A stretch of 64,000 nucleotides of DNA from Pseudomonas sp. CFBP13508. GTDB lineage: Bacteria; Pseudomonadota; Gammaproteobacteria; Pseudomonadales; Pseudomonadaceae. Both the position numbers and the translations under genes were made by a program. Below are positions 24,997 through 32,651 of the stretch, piece after piece. The number at the start of each line of letters is the position of its first letter. Position 1 is the stretch's first letter. The stretch lies in contig NZ_QFZZ01000008.1 of NCBI RefSeq assembly GCF_005233515.1, forward strand, positions 124,001 to 188,000. Direction: 5' to 3'. The notes under the pieces were generated by a model that was not told the DNA's origin, ran no database searches, and worked only from the letters and a program-made list of their open reading frames with translations.

Positions 24997-25569
24997 TTAT
25001 TTCTTGAGTTCGAGCAGGCTGTCGATGTTGTCCATCATCTGGCTCTTTTGCTGGATCGGCGCGAGCTTGAAGAACATCTGCTGCAGCATCTCGATCATTT
25101 GCAGGTATTCCATCTTGCCGACGGCGGCCATGTCGTTTTTGGCGCGACTGCCAGGGGCACAGGCAAACTTCAGCGCTTGCTGGACCCAGAACTCTTTCGG
25201 GGTCTGCCATTGGTTGGCAACTTTCAGATGCCGCATGGTGTAGGCCAGACGCTCGATGGACTGGCCATTGATGAAACGCACCTTGCCCGTAGAGCATTGG
25301 GCTTCGAGGTTGTAGACGTCGATCATCGGTTTGCCCGGTTCTTCATAAACCAGCGTCACCGCGACCATGGTTGCGCCTTTGGTTTTCTGCGAAGGCACTA
25401 CCGACGTCGCATCGGCAACGTACATGATGTTTTTCTGGGGCACGCCGTTGCCGTAGATAATCCACCAGTCGCCAATCGGATTGGGCTCTTCGGCCAAGGC
25501 CGAACTGGAGGCGGCCAATAGCGCAGCCGACAAGAAGATCAACTTCCTGAGCTTGAAGAAAGAGGTCAT
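24997..25569 (-). CDS. Exported protein of unknown function (surface-adhesin-E-like at most)
   Basis: The 190-residue product has a signal peptide ending at SSALA (residues 1 to about 25). The mature segment, GDWWIIYGNGVPQKNIMYVADATSVV, is faintly like the surface-adhesin protein E domain, a weak resemblance made from memory. Two cysteines in the mature part (QCSTGKV and FACAPG) may pair. The ATG at 25569 is preferred over the upstream frame, which reads through an intergenic stretch. It is followed by a small lipoprotein gene in the same direction. Confidence 0.72.
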   Translation of the reverse strand: MTSFFKLRKLIFLSAALLAASSSALAEEPNPIGDWWIIYGNGVPQKNIMYVADATSVVPSQKTKGATMVAVTLVYEEPGKPMIDVYNLEAQCSTGKVRFINGQSIERLAYTMRHLKVANQWQTPKEFWVQQALKFACAPGSRAKNDMAAVGKMEYLQMIEMLQQMFFKLAPIQQKSQMMDNIDSLLELKK

Positions 25570-25699
25570 GGGCAGTTCCGTTCCTTGGGCGCAAGTTGCC
25601 AGGCAACAAGGCTGGTTATTGTTCAGGCGGCGATTTTGCGAGCCGGAACAACCAAGGGCAATTAGCACGGATGGGCTAATGGCGCGCAGCCATTGCGGG

Positions 25700-28219
25700 T
25701 CAGGTGCCGCGTGGTTTCGCCCGCGCCGTGGCTTCGGCGACCAAGGGATCGTCCGGCCAATAATGCTTGGGATAACGCCCCTTGAGATCCTTCTTCACCT
25801 CGGCATAGGTGCTGCGCCAGAAGTTGGCCAGGTCCTGCGTGACCTGCACCGGCCGCCGCGCTGGCGACAGCAGATGCAGCTTGACCACTTGCCGGCCGCC
25901 GGCGATCCGTGGCGTATCGGCCAGACCAAACAGCTCCTGCAAACGCACCGCGAGAATCGGCGGATGTTCGCTGTAATCCAGACGAATCGATGAGCCTGAC
26001 GGCACGCTCAAATGATGCGGCGCGAGTTCGTCGAGTTTCTGTGGCAGCGGCCACGGCAGCAGATTACGCACGATGCTCGACAGGTCGAGGTTGGCGAAAT
26101 GGCTGAGCCGCGAGACCTTGCCCAGATACGGCATCAACCAGTCTTCCAGCGTATCCAGTAGCGCTGCATCGCTGACATCCGGCCATTGGCTGTCGTCCTG
26201 CGTGCTCAGATCGAGCTGGCGCAACAGCGCCACCCGCGCCTGCCACTGGCGCAATTCCGGCGTCCACGGCAATAACTCCAGACCTTTGCGCCGCACCAGA
26301 TTGACCAGCGCCTGACTGCGCGCGTTTTCATCCAGACCGGTCAACGGTTCGCGGCTCAGAATCAGCTCGCCGACCTTGCGCTGGCGCTCGGCACGCAGCA
26401 CGCCTTCGCGTTCATCCCAATCGAGTTGATCGACGCTGCGCACTTGCTCGGCGAGCACCGAATCGAAGAGCGCCGGATCGAAATCCGCCGCCAGATAGAT
26501 GCGTTCTTCGCGCTGGCCCTGGCGGCTGCCAAGGTCGGCGATGACGATCCACTCGTGCTTCATCAGGCTATCGGCCTCAGCGAACAGCGCCGCGCGACCG
26601 TTGGCCAACCGGTATTCGGCCCCGCCGGCACGCCGTTGCTGGGCGACGCGATCCGGGTAGGCCAGCGCCAGCAGGGCGCCGAGCCAGCGCGGATGCTCGG
26701 GATCGTTTACCGGTTCGCTCGGCTTGCCGCGCAGGTAACCGCGATACTGCCGAGCCAATTGCCGGGCGCGTTGCACCCCGCCCTGCGCGCCACGACCGGC
26801 ACGTTCTTCGCCGGAAAGCAGAACCAATCGGCTGTGCAGATCCGCGCCAGCGCCGCGCAGGATATCGCGCTCGCCGAGCAGCGCCGCCACATCACAGGCC
26901 ATCGCCGACAGCCCCAATGCCTGACCGCGCAACAGCAAATGCGCGATGCGCGGATGCGCCGGCAGCTCAGCCATGGCCTGGCCGTGGGCCGTCAGCGTAT
27001 CGCCGTGCAAGGCGCCGAGCCGTTGCAGCAGATCCTGCGCTTGGGCATACGCGGCGGCGGGCGGTATGTCGAGCCAGACCAGTTCGCCCGGGGTCACGCC
27101 CCAGCGCCCCAGTTGCAAAGCGAGGCTGGCCAGATCCGCCGAGAGAATTTCTGCGCTGCCATAGGCTGCCAGTTGTTCGTGCTGATCCTGTGACCACAAG
27201 CGATAACACACGCCCGGCTCCAATCGCCCGGCGCGGCCGGCACGCTGGGTGGCGCTGGCCTTGGAGATGCGTTGAGTGTCGAGGCGGGTCATGCCGCTGC
27301 CCGGATCGAAACGCGGCACCCGCGCCAGCCCGGCATCGATGACCACGCGCACGCCGTTGATGGTCAGGCTGGTCTCGGCGATGTTGGTTGCCAGCACCAC
27401 TTTGCGCTGACCGGGCGGCGCCGGATCGATCGCCGCGCGTTGCGCATTGAGGTCGAGTTCGCCGTGCAACGGGCACAGCAAGATGTCCTTGCGCTCACCG
27501 ATGGCGTGGGCCAATTGCTGGTGCACGCGGCGTATTTCCGCTTGTCCCGGCAGGAACACCAACAGGCTGCCGGTTTCATCGTGCAGCGCTTCGAGCACGG
27601 TTTGGGTAACCCGCTGGTCGATGTATTCGCCTGGCTGAAACGGCCGGCCCCAGCGCATCGTCACCGGATACATGCGCCCTTCACTGCGCAGGATCGGCGC
27701 GTCATCGAGCAACCCCGCCAGGCGCTCGCCTTCAAGAGTGGCCGACATCAGCAGAATCTTCAGCGGCTGTTCAGCGCGAAACAGCTCGCGACCGTTCAGA
27801 CTGAGGGCCAGCGCCAGATCGGCGTCGAGGCTGCGTTCATGAAATTCGTCGAAGATCAGCAGGCCCACGCCGTCCAGCGCCGGGTCGTCCTGCAAGCGCC
27901 GGGTGAGGATGCCTTCGGTGACCACCTCGATACGCGTCTTCGGGCCGACCTTGCTGTCGAGGCGGATGCGATAGCCGACGGTTTCACCGACCTGCTCGCC
28001 GAGCTCGCTGGCCAAACGCTCCGCCGCCGCCCGCGCAGCCAGACGCCGAGGTTCGAGCATGACGATGGTCTGCCCGGCCAGCCAGTCTTCACTGAGCAAG
28101 GCCAAAGGCACGCGGGTGGTTTTACCGGCGCCGGGCGGTGCTTCGAGCACGGCTTCGTGGCGTGACGCGAGGGCTTCACGCAGGGCGGGTAAAACATCGT
28201 CGATCGGCAAAGAAATCAT
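25700..28219 (-). CDS. hrpB: DEAH-box ATP-dependent helicase HrpB
   Basis: The 839-residue protein matches HrpB in length and motif order: PPGAGKTTRVPLALL (Walker A), DEFHER (motif II, DEAH-type), SATLEG (III), ATNIAETSLT (V) and QRAGRAGR (VI). A long HrpB-specific C-terminal region follows (SGSSIRLDYSEHPPILAVRL). It is an RNA helicase family; the cellular role in pseudomonads is poorly defined. The start is the ATG at 28219 (MISLPIDD) rather than 28231. It is divergent from a small lipoprotein gene. Confidence 0.95.
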   Translation of the reverse strand: MISLPIDDVLPALREALASRHEAVLEAPPGAGKTTRVPLALLSEDWLAGQTIVMLEPRRLAARAAAERLASELGEQVGETVGYRIRLDSKVGPKTRIEVVTEGILTRRLQDDPALDGVGLLIFDEFHERSLDADLALALSLNGRELFRAEQPLKILLMSATLEGERLAGLLDDAPILRSEGRMYPVTMRWGRPFQPGEYIDQRVTQTVLEALHDETGSLLVFLPGQAEIRRVHQQLAHAIGERKDILLCPLHGELDLNAQRAAIDPAPPGQRKVVLATNIAETSLTINGVRVVIDAGLARVPRFDPGSGMTRLDTQRISKASATQRAGRAGRLEPGVCYRLWSQDQHEQLAAYGSAEILSADLASLALQLGRWGVTPGELVWLDIPPAAAYAQAQDLLQRLGALHGDTLTAHGQAMAELPAHPRIAHLLLRGQALGLSAMACDVAALLGERDILRGAGADLHSRLVLLSGEERAGRGAQGGVQRARQLARQYRGYLRGKPSEPVNDPEHPRWLGALLALAYPDRVAQQRRAGGAEYRLANGRAALFAEADSLMKHEWIVIADLGSRQGQREERIYLAADFDPALFDSVLAEQVRSVDQLDWDEREGVLRAERQRKVGELILSREPLTGLDENARSQALVNLVRRKGLELLPWTPELRQWQARVALLRQLDLSTQDDSQWPDVSDAALLDTLEDWLMPYLGKVSRLSHFANLDLSSIVRNLLPWPLPQKLDELAPHHLSVPSGSSIRLDYSEHPPILAVRLQELFGLADTPRIAGGRQVVKLHLLSPARRPVQVTQDLANFWRSTYAEVKKDLKGRYPKHYWPDDPLVAEATARAKPRGT

Positions 28220-28329
28220 GCTGGCTCCCAAACAGAGGCGCGAGTATAACGGCGAACTGCAACGCGTTCGTCAGGGTCTTAACTTCACAAGACGAAGCTT
28301 CGTAATTTAATGACTCAGGAGACATTTCC

Positions 28330-28749
28330 ATGCGCTTACCCTCTCGCCTGATCGGCGGTGTTCTGGTTGCCACCCTGCTCACGCAACTGTCGGCGTGCGG
28401 TTCGATTTTCTACCCGGACCGGCGTGGCCAGATCGACGGCAAGATCGACCCGGCGATTGCCGTGCTCGATGCCGTCGGCCTGCTGTTCTACATCATTCCC
28501 GGGCTGATCGCGTTTGCCGTCGACTTCGCCACCGGGGCGATCTATTTCGAACCGGGCCACACCGCGCAGATCGATCCGGCCAAGCTCAAGCAAGCCATCG
28601 GCCCGGATGGACAGGTCGACAATCACAAGTTGCAGGCGATTCTGGAAAGCGAACTTGGCCGAGATTTTCCTCTGGATGATCCGCGCCTGATCCAGCACAA
28701 GGGCAGCACTCAGCAACTGGCGATGTTCGGCCTGCAACCCGCCGCTTGA
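28330..28749 (+). CDS. Small lipoprotein of unknown function
   Basis: The 139-residue product has a lipoprotein signal: a hydrophobic N terminus followed by QLSACGS, with the cysteine near residue 23. A second hydrophobic stretch, AVLDAVGLLFYIIPGLIAFAV, suggests contact with or insertion into a membrane. The rest is hydrophilic. It precedes fieF by 13 nt on the same strand, so the two form an operon. I do not recognise a named domain. Confidence 0.82.
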   Translation: MRLPSRLIGGVLVATLLTQLSACGSIFYPDRRGQIDGKIDPAIAVLDAVGLLFYIIPGLIAFAVDFATGAIYFEPGHTAQIDPAKLKQAIGPDGQVDNHKLQAILESELGRDFPLDDPRLIQHKGSTQQLAMFGLQPAA

Positions 28750-28762
28750 ATAAGGACGTTCA

Positions 28763-29671
28763 ATGACCTCCAGCCCCGAACACGCCCGCCTGCTGCGGCT
28801 GGCGACCCGCGCCTCGGTGGCGGTCGCGTGCACGCTGATCGTCGCCAAGGCGATTGCCTGGTGGCTCAGCGGATCGGTGAGCATGCTCGCCGGCCTCACC
28901 GACTCGGCGCTGGATGGCGTCACTTCATTGCTCAATCTGCTGGCAGTGCATTACGCCTTGCGCCCGGCGGATGACGATCACCGCTATGGCCACGGCAAAG
29001 CCGAATCGTTGGCGGGCATGGCGCAGGCGTTGTTCATCGGTGGCAGCGCGGTGCTGATCGCGTTTCAGGCCTACGAGCGCTTGCAGAAACCAGAGCCGCT
29101 TGGCGCGCCGTGGCTGAGCATCGGTGTGATCGTGTTTTCCCTGCTGCTGACGGCCGCGCTGTTGATGTTGCAGCACCGGGTGATCAGGCAGACCGGCTCC
29201 AACGCCGTACGCGCCGACTCACTGCATTACCGTTCGGACCTGCTGCTCAACGGCAGCATCCTCCTCGCGCTGGTGTTGGCCGGGATGGGTTTTGCGCAAC
29301 TGGATGCGTGGTTTGGCCTGGGGATCGCTGCGTATATTTTCTGGAGCGCGATCCAGATCGCCCGGGAAAGTTTTTCGGTGCTGATGGACGAGGAACTGCC
29401 GACCGATGTCAGCCAGCACATGCTCGAACTGGCCTGCAGCGTGCCGGGAGTGCTCGGCGCGCATGACCTGCGCACGCGGATCTCGGGCAACCACTGGTTC
29501 GTGCAATTGCACCTGGAACTGCCGGGCGAACTGACCCTGTCAGTCGCCCATGGCATCAGCGATCAAGCAGCGGCGGCAATACACAAGGCTTATCCCAAAG
29601 CCGAGGTACTGGTCCACGCCGATCCTGTAAAAACAGCCACAAGCGACAAGCCTCTAGCTTCAAGCTCGTAG
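28763..29671 (+). CDS. fieF: Cation-diffusion-facilitator zinc/iron exporter FieF
   Basis: FieF exports Zn2+ or Fe2+ from the cytoplasm in exchange for protons. The 302-residue product has six membrane segments and a cytoplasmic C-terminal domain. The site-A aspartates lie in TDSALDGVTSLLNLL, and the loop ADDDHRYGHGKAESLAGMAQ and the second metal segment ADSLHYRSDLL both match FieF closely. The ATG follows AAGGA. The last codons read into a short tandem repeat, which gives the protein its Ala/Ser-rich end. Confidence 0.93.
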   Translation: MTSSPEHARLLRLATRASVAVACTLIVAKAIAWWLSGSVSMLAGLTDSALDGVTSLLNLLAVHYALRPADDDHRYGHGKAESLAGMAQALFIGGSAVLIAFQAYERLQKPEPLGAPWLSIGVIVFSLLLTAALLMLQHRVIRQTGSNAVRADSLHYRSDLLLNGSILLALVLAGMGFAQLDAWFGLGIAAYIFWSAIQIARESFSVLMDEELPTDVSQHMLELACSVPGVLGAHDLRTRISGNHWFVQLHLELPGELTLSVAHGISDQAAAAIHKAYPKAEVLVHADPVKTATSDKPLASSS

Positions 29672-29701
29672 CTTGCAGCTTGCAGCTTGCAGCTTGTAGC
29701 T
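29652..29701. repeat. Short tandem repeat with 7-bp units
   Basis: Repeats of a GCTTGCA-like unit run from the end of fieF into the gap before the DUF6515 gene; at least four units are present with minor changes. The fieF stop lies within it. Similar arrays occur in Pseudomonas intergenic DNA, from memory. Confidence 0.75.
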
Positions 29702-29705
29702 GCCC

Positions 29706-30641
29706 CTATCTGACCTGATAACCGCGACTGCTCAGGCAGTTGCCCTGCGCCTGGCGATAGGCCTGAACCACTTCGGGTGCCGGTTGGTAGGTCGCGGTGC
29801 GCGGGTCGAAACCGCTTTGCTGCACCGCGTACTGAGAGCACTGGTAACCGTCCTGCTGCACCTGCTGCGGTGACTGGCCGTTGGCCGGGTAGGCTTCGAC
29901 GTCATAGCCCTGAGCTTGCGGTTGCGACGGTTGCTGCAGCGGCGGCTCGACCACCACGTAATCCTGCGTCGCCTCCTGATAGGCGTAATAGGAACCGGCG
30001 GCGAGGAACAGCAACGAACCACCGATCCACACTTCACGGGCGTAATCCGGCAAATACTGGATGCGGATCCCGCGCGGCGGCTGCACGACGATGTAGCGCG
30101 GGCCTTGCGGGCGATACCAGTAGCCGCCGGAATAGAAGTAATCCTGACCGCGATACGGCACGCGGTAATCACGATCCGGGAAACGATCGATCACATGGCC
30201 CGGGCGATATTGCGGGCCAGGCCCCCAGCCATTGCCATGACCGTTGGGCCGTCCCGGCCAGCGGTTGTCATCGGGACGCGGCTGCGTCTGCCACTGTTGA
30301 TTGTGGTAACCGTTCTGCGGGCGCTCGTCGCGGTAGTAACCCTGACGCGGCTCCTGGGTCTGGTGCACGGCGTCGGGACGCGGCTGGATCGGCAGGTTAT
30401 TACCGGGCTGGCGAGGCGGTTGCGGACGCTCATCGGCACGGTTGCGGTTCTGCCATTGACCGTCATTGTTATGCGGCTGGCCGTTGTGCTCGAACTGACG
30501 GCTGTTGTCGCCACGGATGATCCCGTCGTTCTGCGGCCCGTTGCCCGGCCCGCGATTCTGCGGCTCATCGGCCAGCGCTTGCGCACTGACCCCCACACAG
30601 AGCAAACCAACACCGGCCAGACGCCAGATGCGCGAATTCAT
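29706..30641 (-). CDS. DUF6515-family exported protein, Q/N/P/R-rich
   Basis: The 311-residue product has a signal peptide ending near SAQALA (residue 24). A long low-complexity region rich in Gln, Asn, Pro, Arg and Gly (about residues 25-145) follows, then a segment with GQDYFYSGGYWYRPQGPRY and YIVVQPPRGI. Next comes a hydrophobic stretch (IGGSLLFLAAGSYYAYQ) and a C-terminal domain with cysteines in YQCSQYAV and GNCLSSRG. This matches the DUF6515 layout, whose function is unknown. The ATG at 30641 follows GAGG; GTG at 30653 is the alternative. Confidence 0.78.
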   Translation of the reverse strand: MNSRIWRLAGVGLLCVGVSAQALADEPQNRGPGNGPQNDGIIRGDNSRQFEHNGQPHNNDGQWQNRNRADERPQPPRQPGNNLPIQPRPDAVHQTQEPRQGYYRDERPQNGYHNQQWQTQPRPDDNRWPGRPNGHGNGWGPGPQYRPGHVIDRFPDRDYRVPYRGQDYFYSGGYWYRPQGPRYIVVQPPRGIRIQYLPDYAREVWIGGSLLFLAAGSYYAYQEATQDYVVVEPPLQQPSQPQAQGYDVEAYPANGQSPQQVQQDGYQCSQYAVQQSGFDPRTATYQPAPEVVQAYRQAQGNCLSSRGYQVR

Positions 30642-30773
30642 GCTTTTCCTCACTGCGGGAGCCTGTCGTTGGCAGGGCTTATTGCTGAGACTCGAAACAG
30701 CCCCACCGGGTTCTGCAACAGGTTATCAGTCGCGCGACTTATTTATTGAGGCGCCAACATGAAATCGCAGGCA

Positions 30774-30803
30774 AGAAAAAAGGGAGACCCGTCGGCCTCC
30801 CTT
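30774..30803 (-). terminator. Intrinsic terminator on the minus strand without an upstream gene
   Basis: On the minus strand AAGGGAG pairs with CTCCCTT and is followed by a run of six T. The orientation can only stop transcripts coming from 30804-31090, where no protein gene is annotated. It therefore marks either an unannotated RNA or an attenuator ahead of the DUF6515 gene 130 nt downstream. Confidence 0.75.
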
Positions 30804-30990
30804 CTGAGAACTTCGTCCTGGCTCGACGCTTTTGACGTCGGCTCACCTCACGCCGTCTTCTGGACAGTGTGCAGCTCGGGGGCCGGCACATCCCCGGTGG
30901 GGGTGGCGGCCGCGGCGGGCCTGATTGGGCGGGCCGCGTGGACTGTGTTACCGAGCAGTGATTCTGGTGATAAGAATAGGCCTGAAGCCG
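30774..30990 (-). ncRNA. Candidate structured small RNA or attenuated leader
   Basis: The minus strand from about 30990 to the terminator at 30774 is GC-rich and has several possible hairpins: CGCGGC with GCCGCG, CCCC-ACC-GGGG, GTGC with GCAC, and GACG-TCAAAAG-CGTC. Frames across it have no ATG with a ribosome binding site, and one runs through the terminator. The transcript end is well supported; the start is not. It resembles no riboswitch I know. Together with the Lrp-side palindrome it fills the 449-bp gap 30642-31090. Confidence 0.35.
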
Positions 30991-31000
30991 CGACAGAGGA

Positions 31001-31042
31001 TTGCGAAAATTGCTCAATTAAACACTGCTTGCGCAATTTTTA
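31001..31042 (+). promoter_or_regulatory. Candidate Lrp/AsnC operator
   Basis: AAAATTGC (31006-31013) and GCAATTTT (31033-31040) form an 8-bp perfect inverted repeat with 19 nt between, in an AT-rich island upstream of the Lrp-type gene. Autoregulation through such a site is common in this family. It could also control the candidate minus-strand RNA. Confidence 0.45.
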
Positions 31043-31090
31043 ACCCTGGATAGATAATCCGCCGCAATAGTTACGACCAAGGACAGATTG

Positions 31091-31570
31091 ATGAGCAAAC
31101 TCGACCGGTATGACCTGAGTATTTTGGCGGAATTGCAGCGCGACGCCCGTATCTCCAACCAGGAACTGGCCGAACGCATCGGTCTGTCGCCCTCGCCCTG
31201 CTCGCGCCGGGTCAAGCAGCTGGAAGACGATGGCTATATCTCGCGCCAGGTGGCGCTGCTCGATCGCAAGATGCTCGGCTTGAGCCTGACCGCGTATGTG
31301 CTGATCGGCATGGACCGGCACACGCCGGAACGTTTCGAGAATTTCGAAGCGGCAATCCGTACATTGCCGCAGGTGCTGGAATGCAGTCTGGTGACCGGAG
31401 TGGATGCCGACTACCAGTTGAAAGTGGTGGTGCCGGATATGGATCACTACCAGAAATTGCTGCTGGGGCATCTGACCCGGATCGAGGGGGTCACCAGCGT
31501 GCGGTCGAGTTTTGTGCTGAATCAGGTGCTCAACAGCACCGAACTGCCGCTGACTCATTTGCGTAGCTGA
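31091..31570 (+). CDS. Lrp/AsnC-family transcriptional regulator
   Basis: The 159-residue protein has an N-terminal helix-turn-helix (LDRYDLSILAELQRDARISNQELAERIGLSPSPCSRRVKQLE) and a C-terminal RAM domain that binds amino acids and mediates oligomerisation. Such regulators usually control amino-acid transport or catabolism and often act on a divergent neighbour. Here the divergent side has no protein gene close by. The ATG at 31091 follows AAGGACAG. Effector and targets are unknown. Confidence 0.92.
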   Translation: MSKLDRYDLSILAELQRDARISNQELAERIGLSPSPCSRRVKQLEDDGYISRQVALLDRKMLGLSLTAYVLIGMDRHTPERFENFEAAIRTLPQVLECSLVTGVDADYQLKVVVPDMDHYQKLLLGHLTRIEGVTSVRSSFVLNQVLNSTELPLTHLRS

Positions 31571-31575
31571 TATCG

Positions 31576-31644
31576 CTTTCGCGAGCAGGCTCGCTCCCAC
31601 AGGGAATGCATTTCAACCTGTGGGAGCGAGCCTGCTCGCGAAGG
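31576..31644. repeat. REP doublet, type A, inward order
   Basis: Inward pair of the type A palindrome, 69 bp, directly after the Lrp gene stop. Confidence 0.9.
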
Positions 31645-31739
31645 GGCCGGCACAGGCGACGCAGATCAATGCCCCGCCATCCGCCCTTGGCGTATACTCG
31701 CCGCCGCCCTTTCAGCCCTGTCCGCGCCGGAGATCGCCA

Positions 31740-31949
31740 ATGGATCCAGCACTGTTCGAAGAGTGGATGATGACCGGTCTGGTCAGCATCCTGATCATTT
31801 TCATGGGTTTCATCGTCTGGGATCTGGCGAAGAAGTCCAAGGCCGGGCGGTTCGGCTCGTTCATTCTGTTTTTCGTGCTGGGCCTGGGCGTGGCCGCGTT
31901 CATCATCAAGAGTGTGGTGATCGGCCTGATCGAATCCGGCGCCTTATAA
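31740..31949 (+). CDS. DUF2788 small membrane protein
   Basis: The 69-residue protein has two hydrophobic segments (GLVSILIIFMGFIVWDLA and FILFFVLGLGVAAFIIKSVVI) separated by a basic loop, the DUF2788 layout. No function is known. The ATG at 31740 follows GGAGATCGCC. Its TAA abuts the TTA of the convergent pseudouridine synthase gene, so the two coding regions meet tail to tail over 6 nt (TTATAA). Confidence 0.85.
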   Translation: MDPALFEEWMMTGLVSILIIFMGFIVWDLAKKSKAGRFGSFILFFVLGLGVAAFIIKSVVIGLIESGAL

Positions 31950-32579
31950 GCGCGCCGGCACTTCCTGCCACTGGCCCTGATCCAGCCCTTCAATCGTCCA
32001 GTCGCCAATCCTGACCCGCACCAGACGCAACGTCGGTAACCCGACTGCCGCCGTCATGCGCCGCACCTGACGGTTGCGCCCTTCGCGAATCACCAGTTCC
32101 AGCCATGAAGTCGGTATGGTTGCGCGAAAGCGTACCGGCGGATTGCGCGGCCACAACTGCGGCTCAGCCAGTTGCCGCGCTTCGGCGGGCAGGGTCATGC
32201 CGTCATTCAACTCGACGCCATCGCGCAGGCGCTGCAACTGCTCGGCCGTCGGCTCGCCCTCCACCTGCACCCAATAAGTCTTCGCCAGTTTGTGTTTCGG
32301 ATCGGCGATGCGCGCCTGCAACTGGCCGTCGTTGGTCAGCAGCAACAAACCTTCGCTGTCGCGATCCAGACGTCCGGCCGGGTAAATCCCCGGCACATCG
32401 ATGTAATCCTTGAGTGTCGCCCGCCCTTCACCGTCGCTGAATTGCGTCAGCACATCGAAGGGTTTGTTGAACAGGATCAGTTTCGGCTCGGCCGGTGGTG
32501 CCTTGGCAACACGGCGCGGGGCAGAAGACTGAGGCTTCACGCCGGGACGGCGCGAAGGTGGACGCGGGAGACGGGACAT
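31944..32579 (-). CDS. rluE: 23S rRNA pseudouridine synthase, RluE-like (RsuA family)
   Basis: The 211-residue enzyme converts a uridine of 23S rRNA to pseudouridine; RluE acts on U2457 in E. coli. The catalytic aspartate lies in AGRLDRDSEGLLLLTNDG. Other family segments are LILFNKPFDVLTQF and EGRNRQVRRMTAAVGLPTLRL. A basic, proline-rich extension of about 30 residues precedes the domain, and there is no S4 domain, as in RluE. RluE is preferred over RluF or RsuA on length and lack of S4, but the target uridine is inferred. Confidence 0.88.
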   Translation of the reverse strand: MSRLPRPPSRRPGVKPQSSAPRRVAKAPPAEPKLILFNKPFDVLTQFSDGEGRATLKDYIDVPGIYPAGRLDRDSEGLLLLTNDGQLQARIADPKHKLAKTYWVQVEGEPTAEQLQRLRDGVELNDGMTLPAEARQLAEPQLWPRNPPVRFRATIPTSWLELVIREGRNRQVRRMTAAVGLPTLRLVRVRIGDWTIEGLDQGQWQEVPARL

Positions 32580-32651
32580 AAGAGACAGAACATTTAGCGA
32601 TCAGGGCTGACAATGCTAGTGCCCCGACCGCCAAATGACCACGACTAACCG

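Noticed and set aside
30739..31036. Two minus-strand frames before the Lrp gene
   Set aside because: One runs through the terminator and the other starts at TTG without a ribosome binding site; neither resembles a protein. I treat the region as a possible RNA instead.
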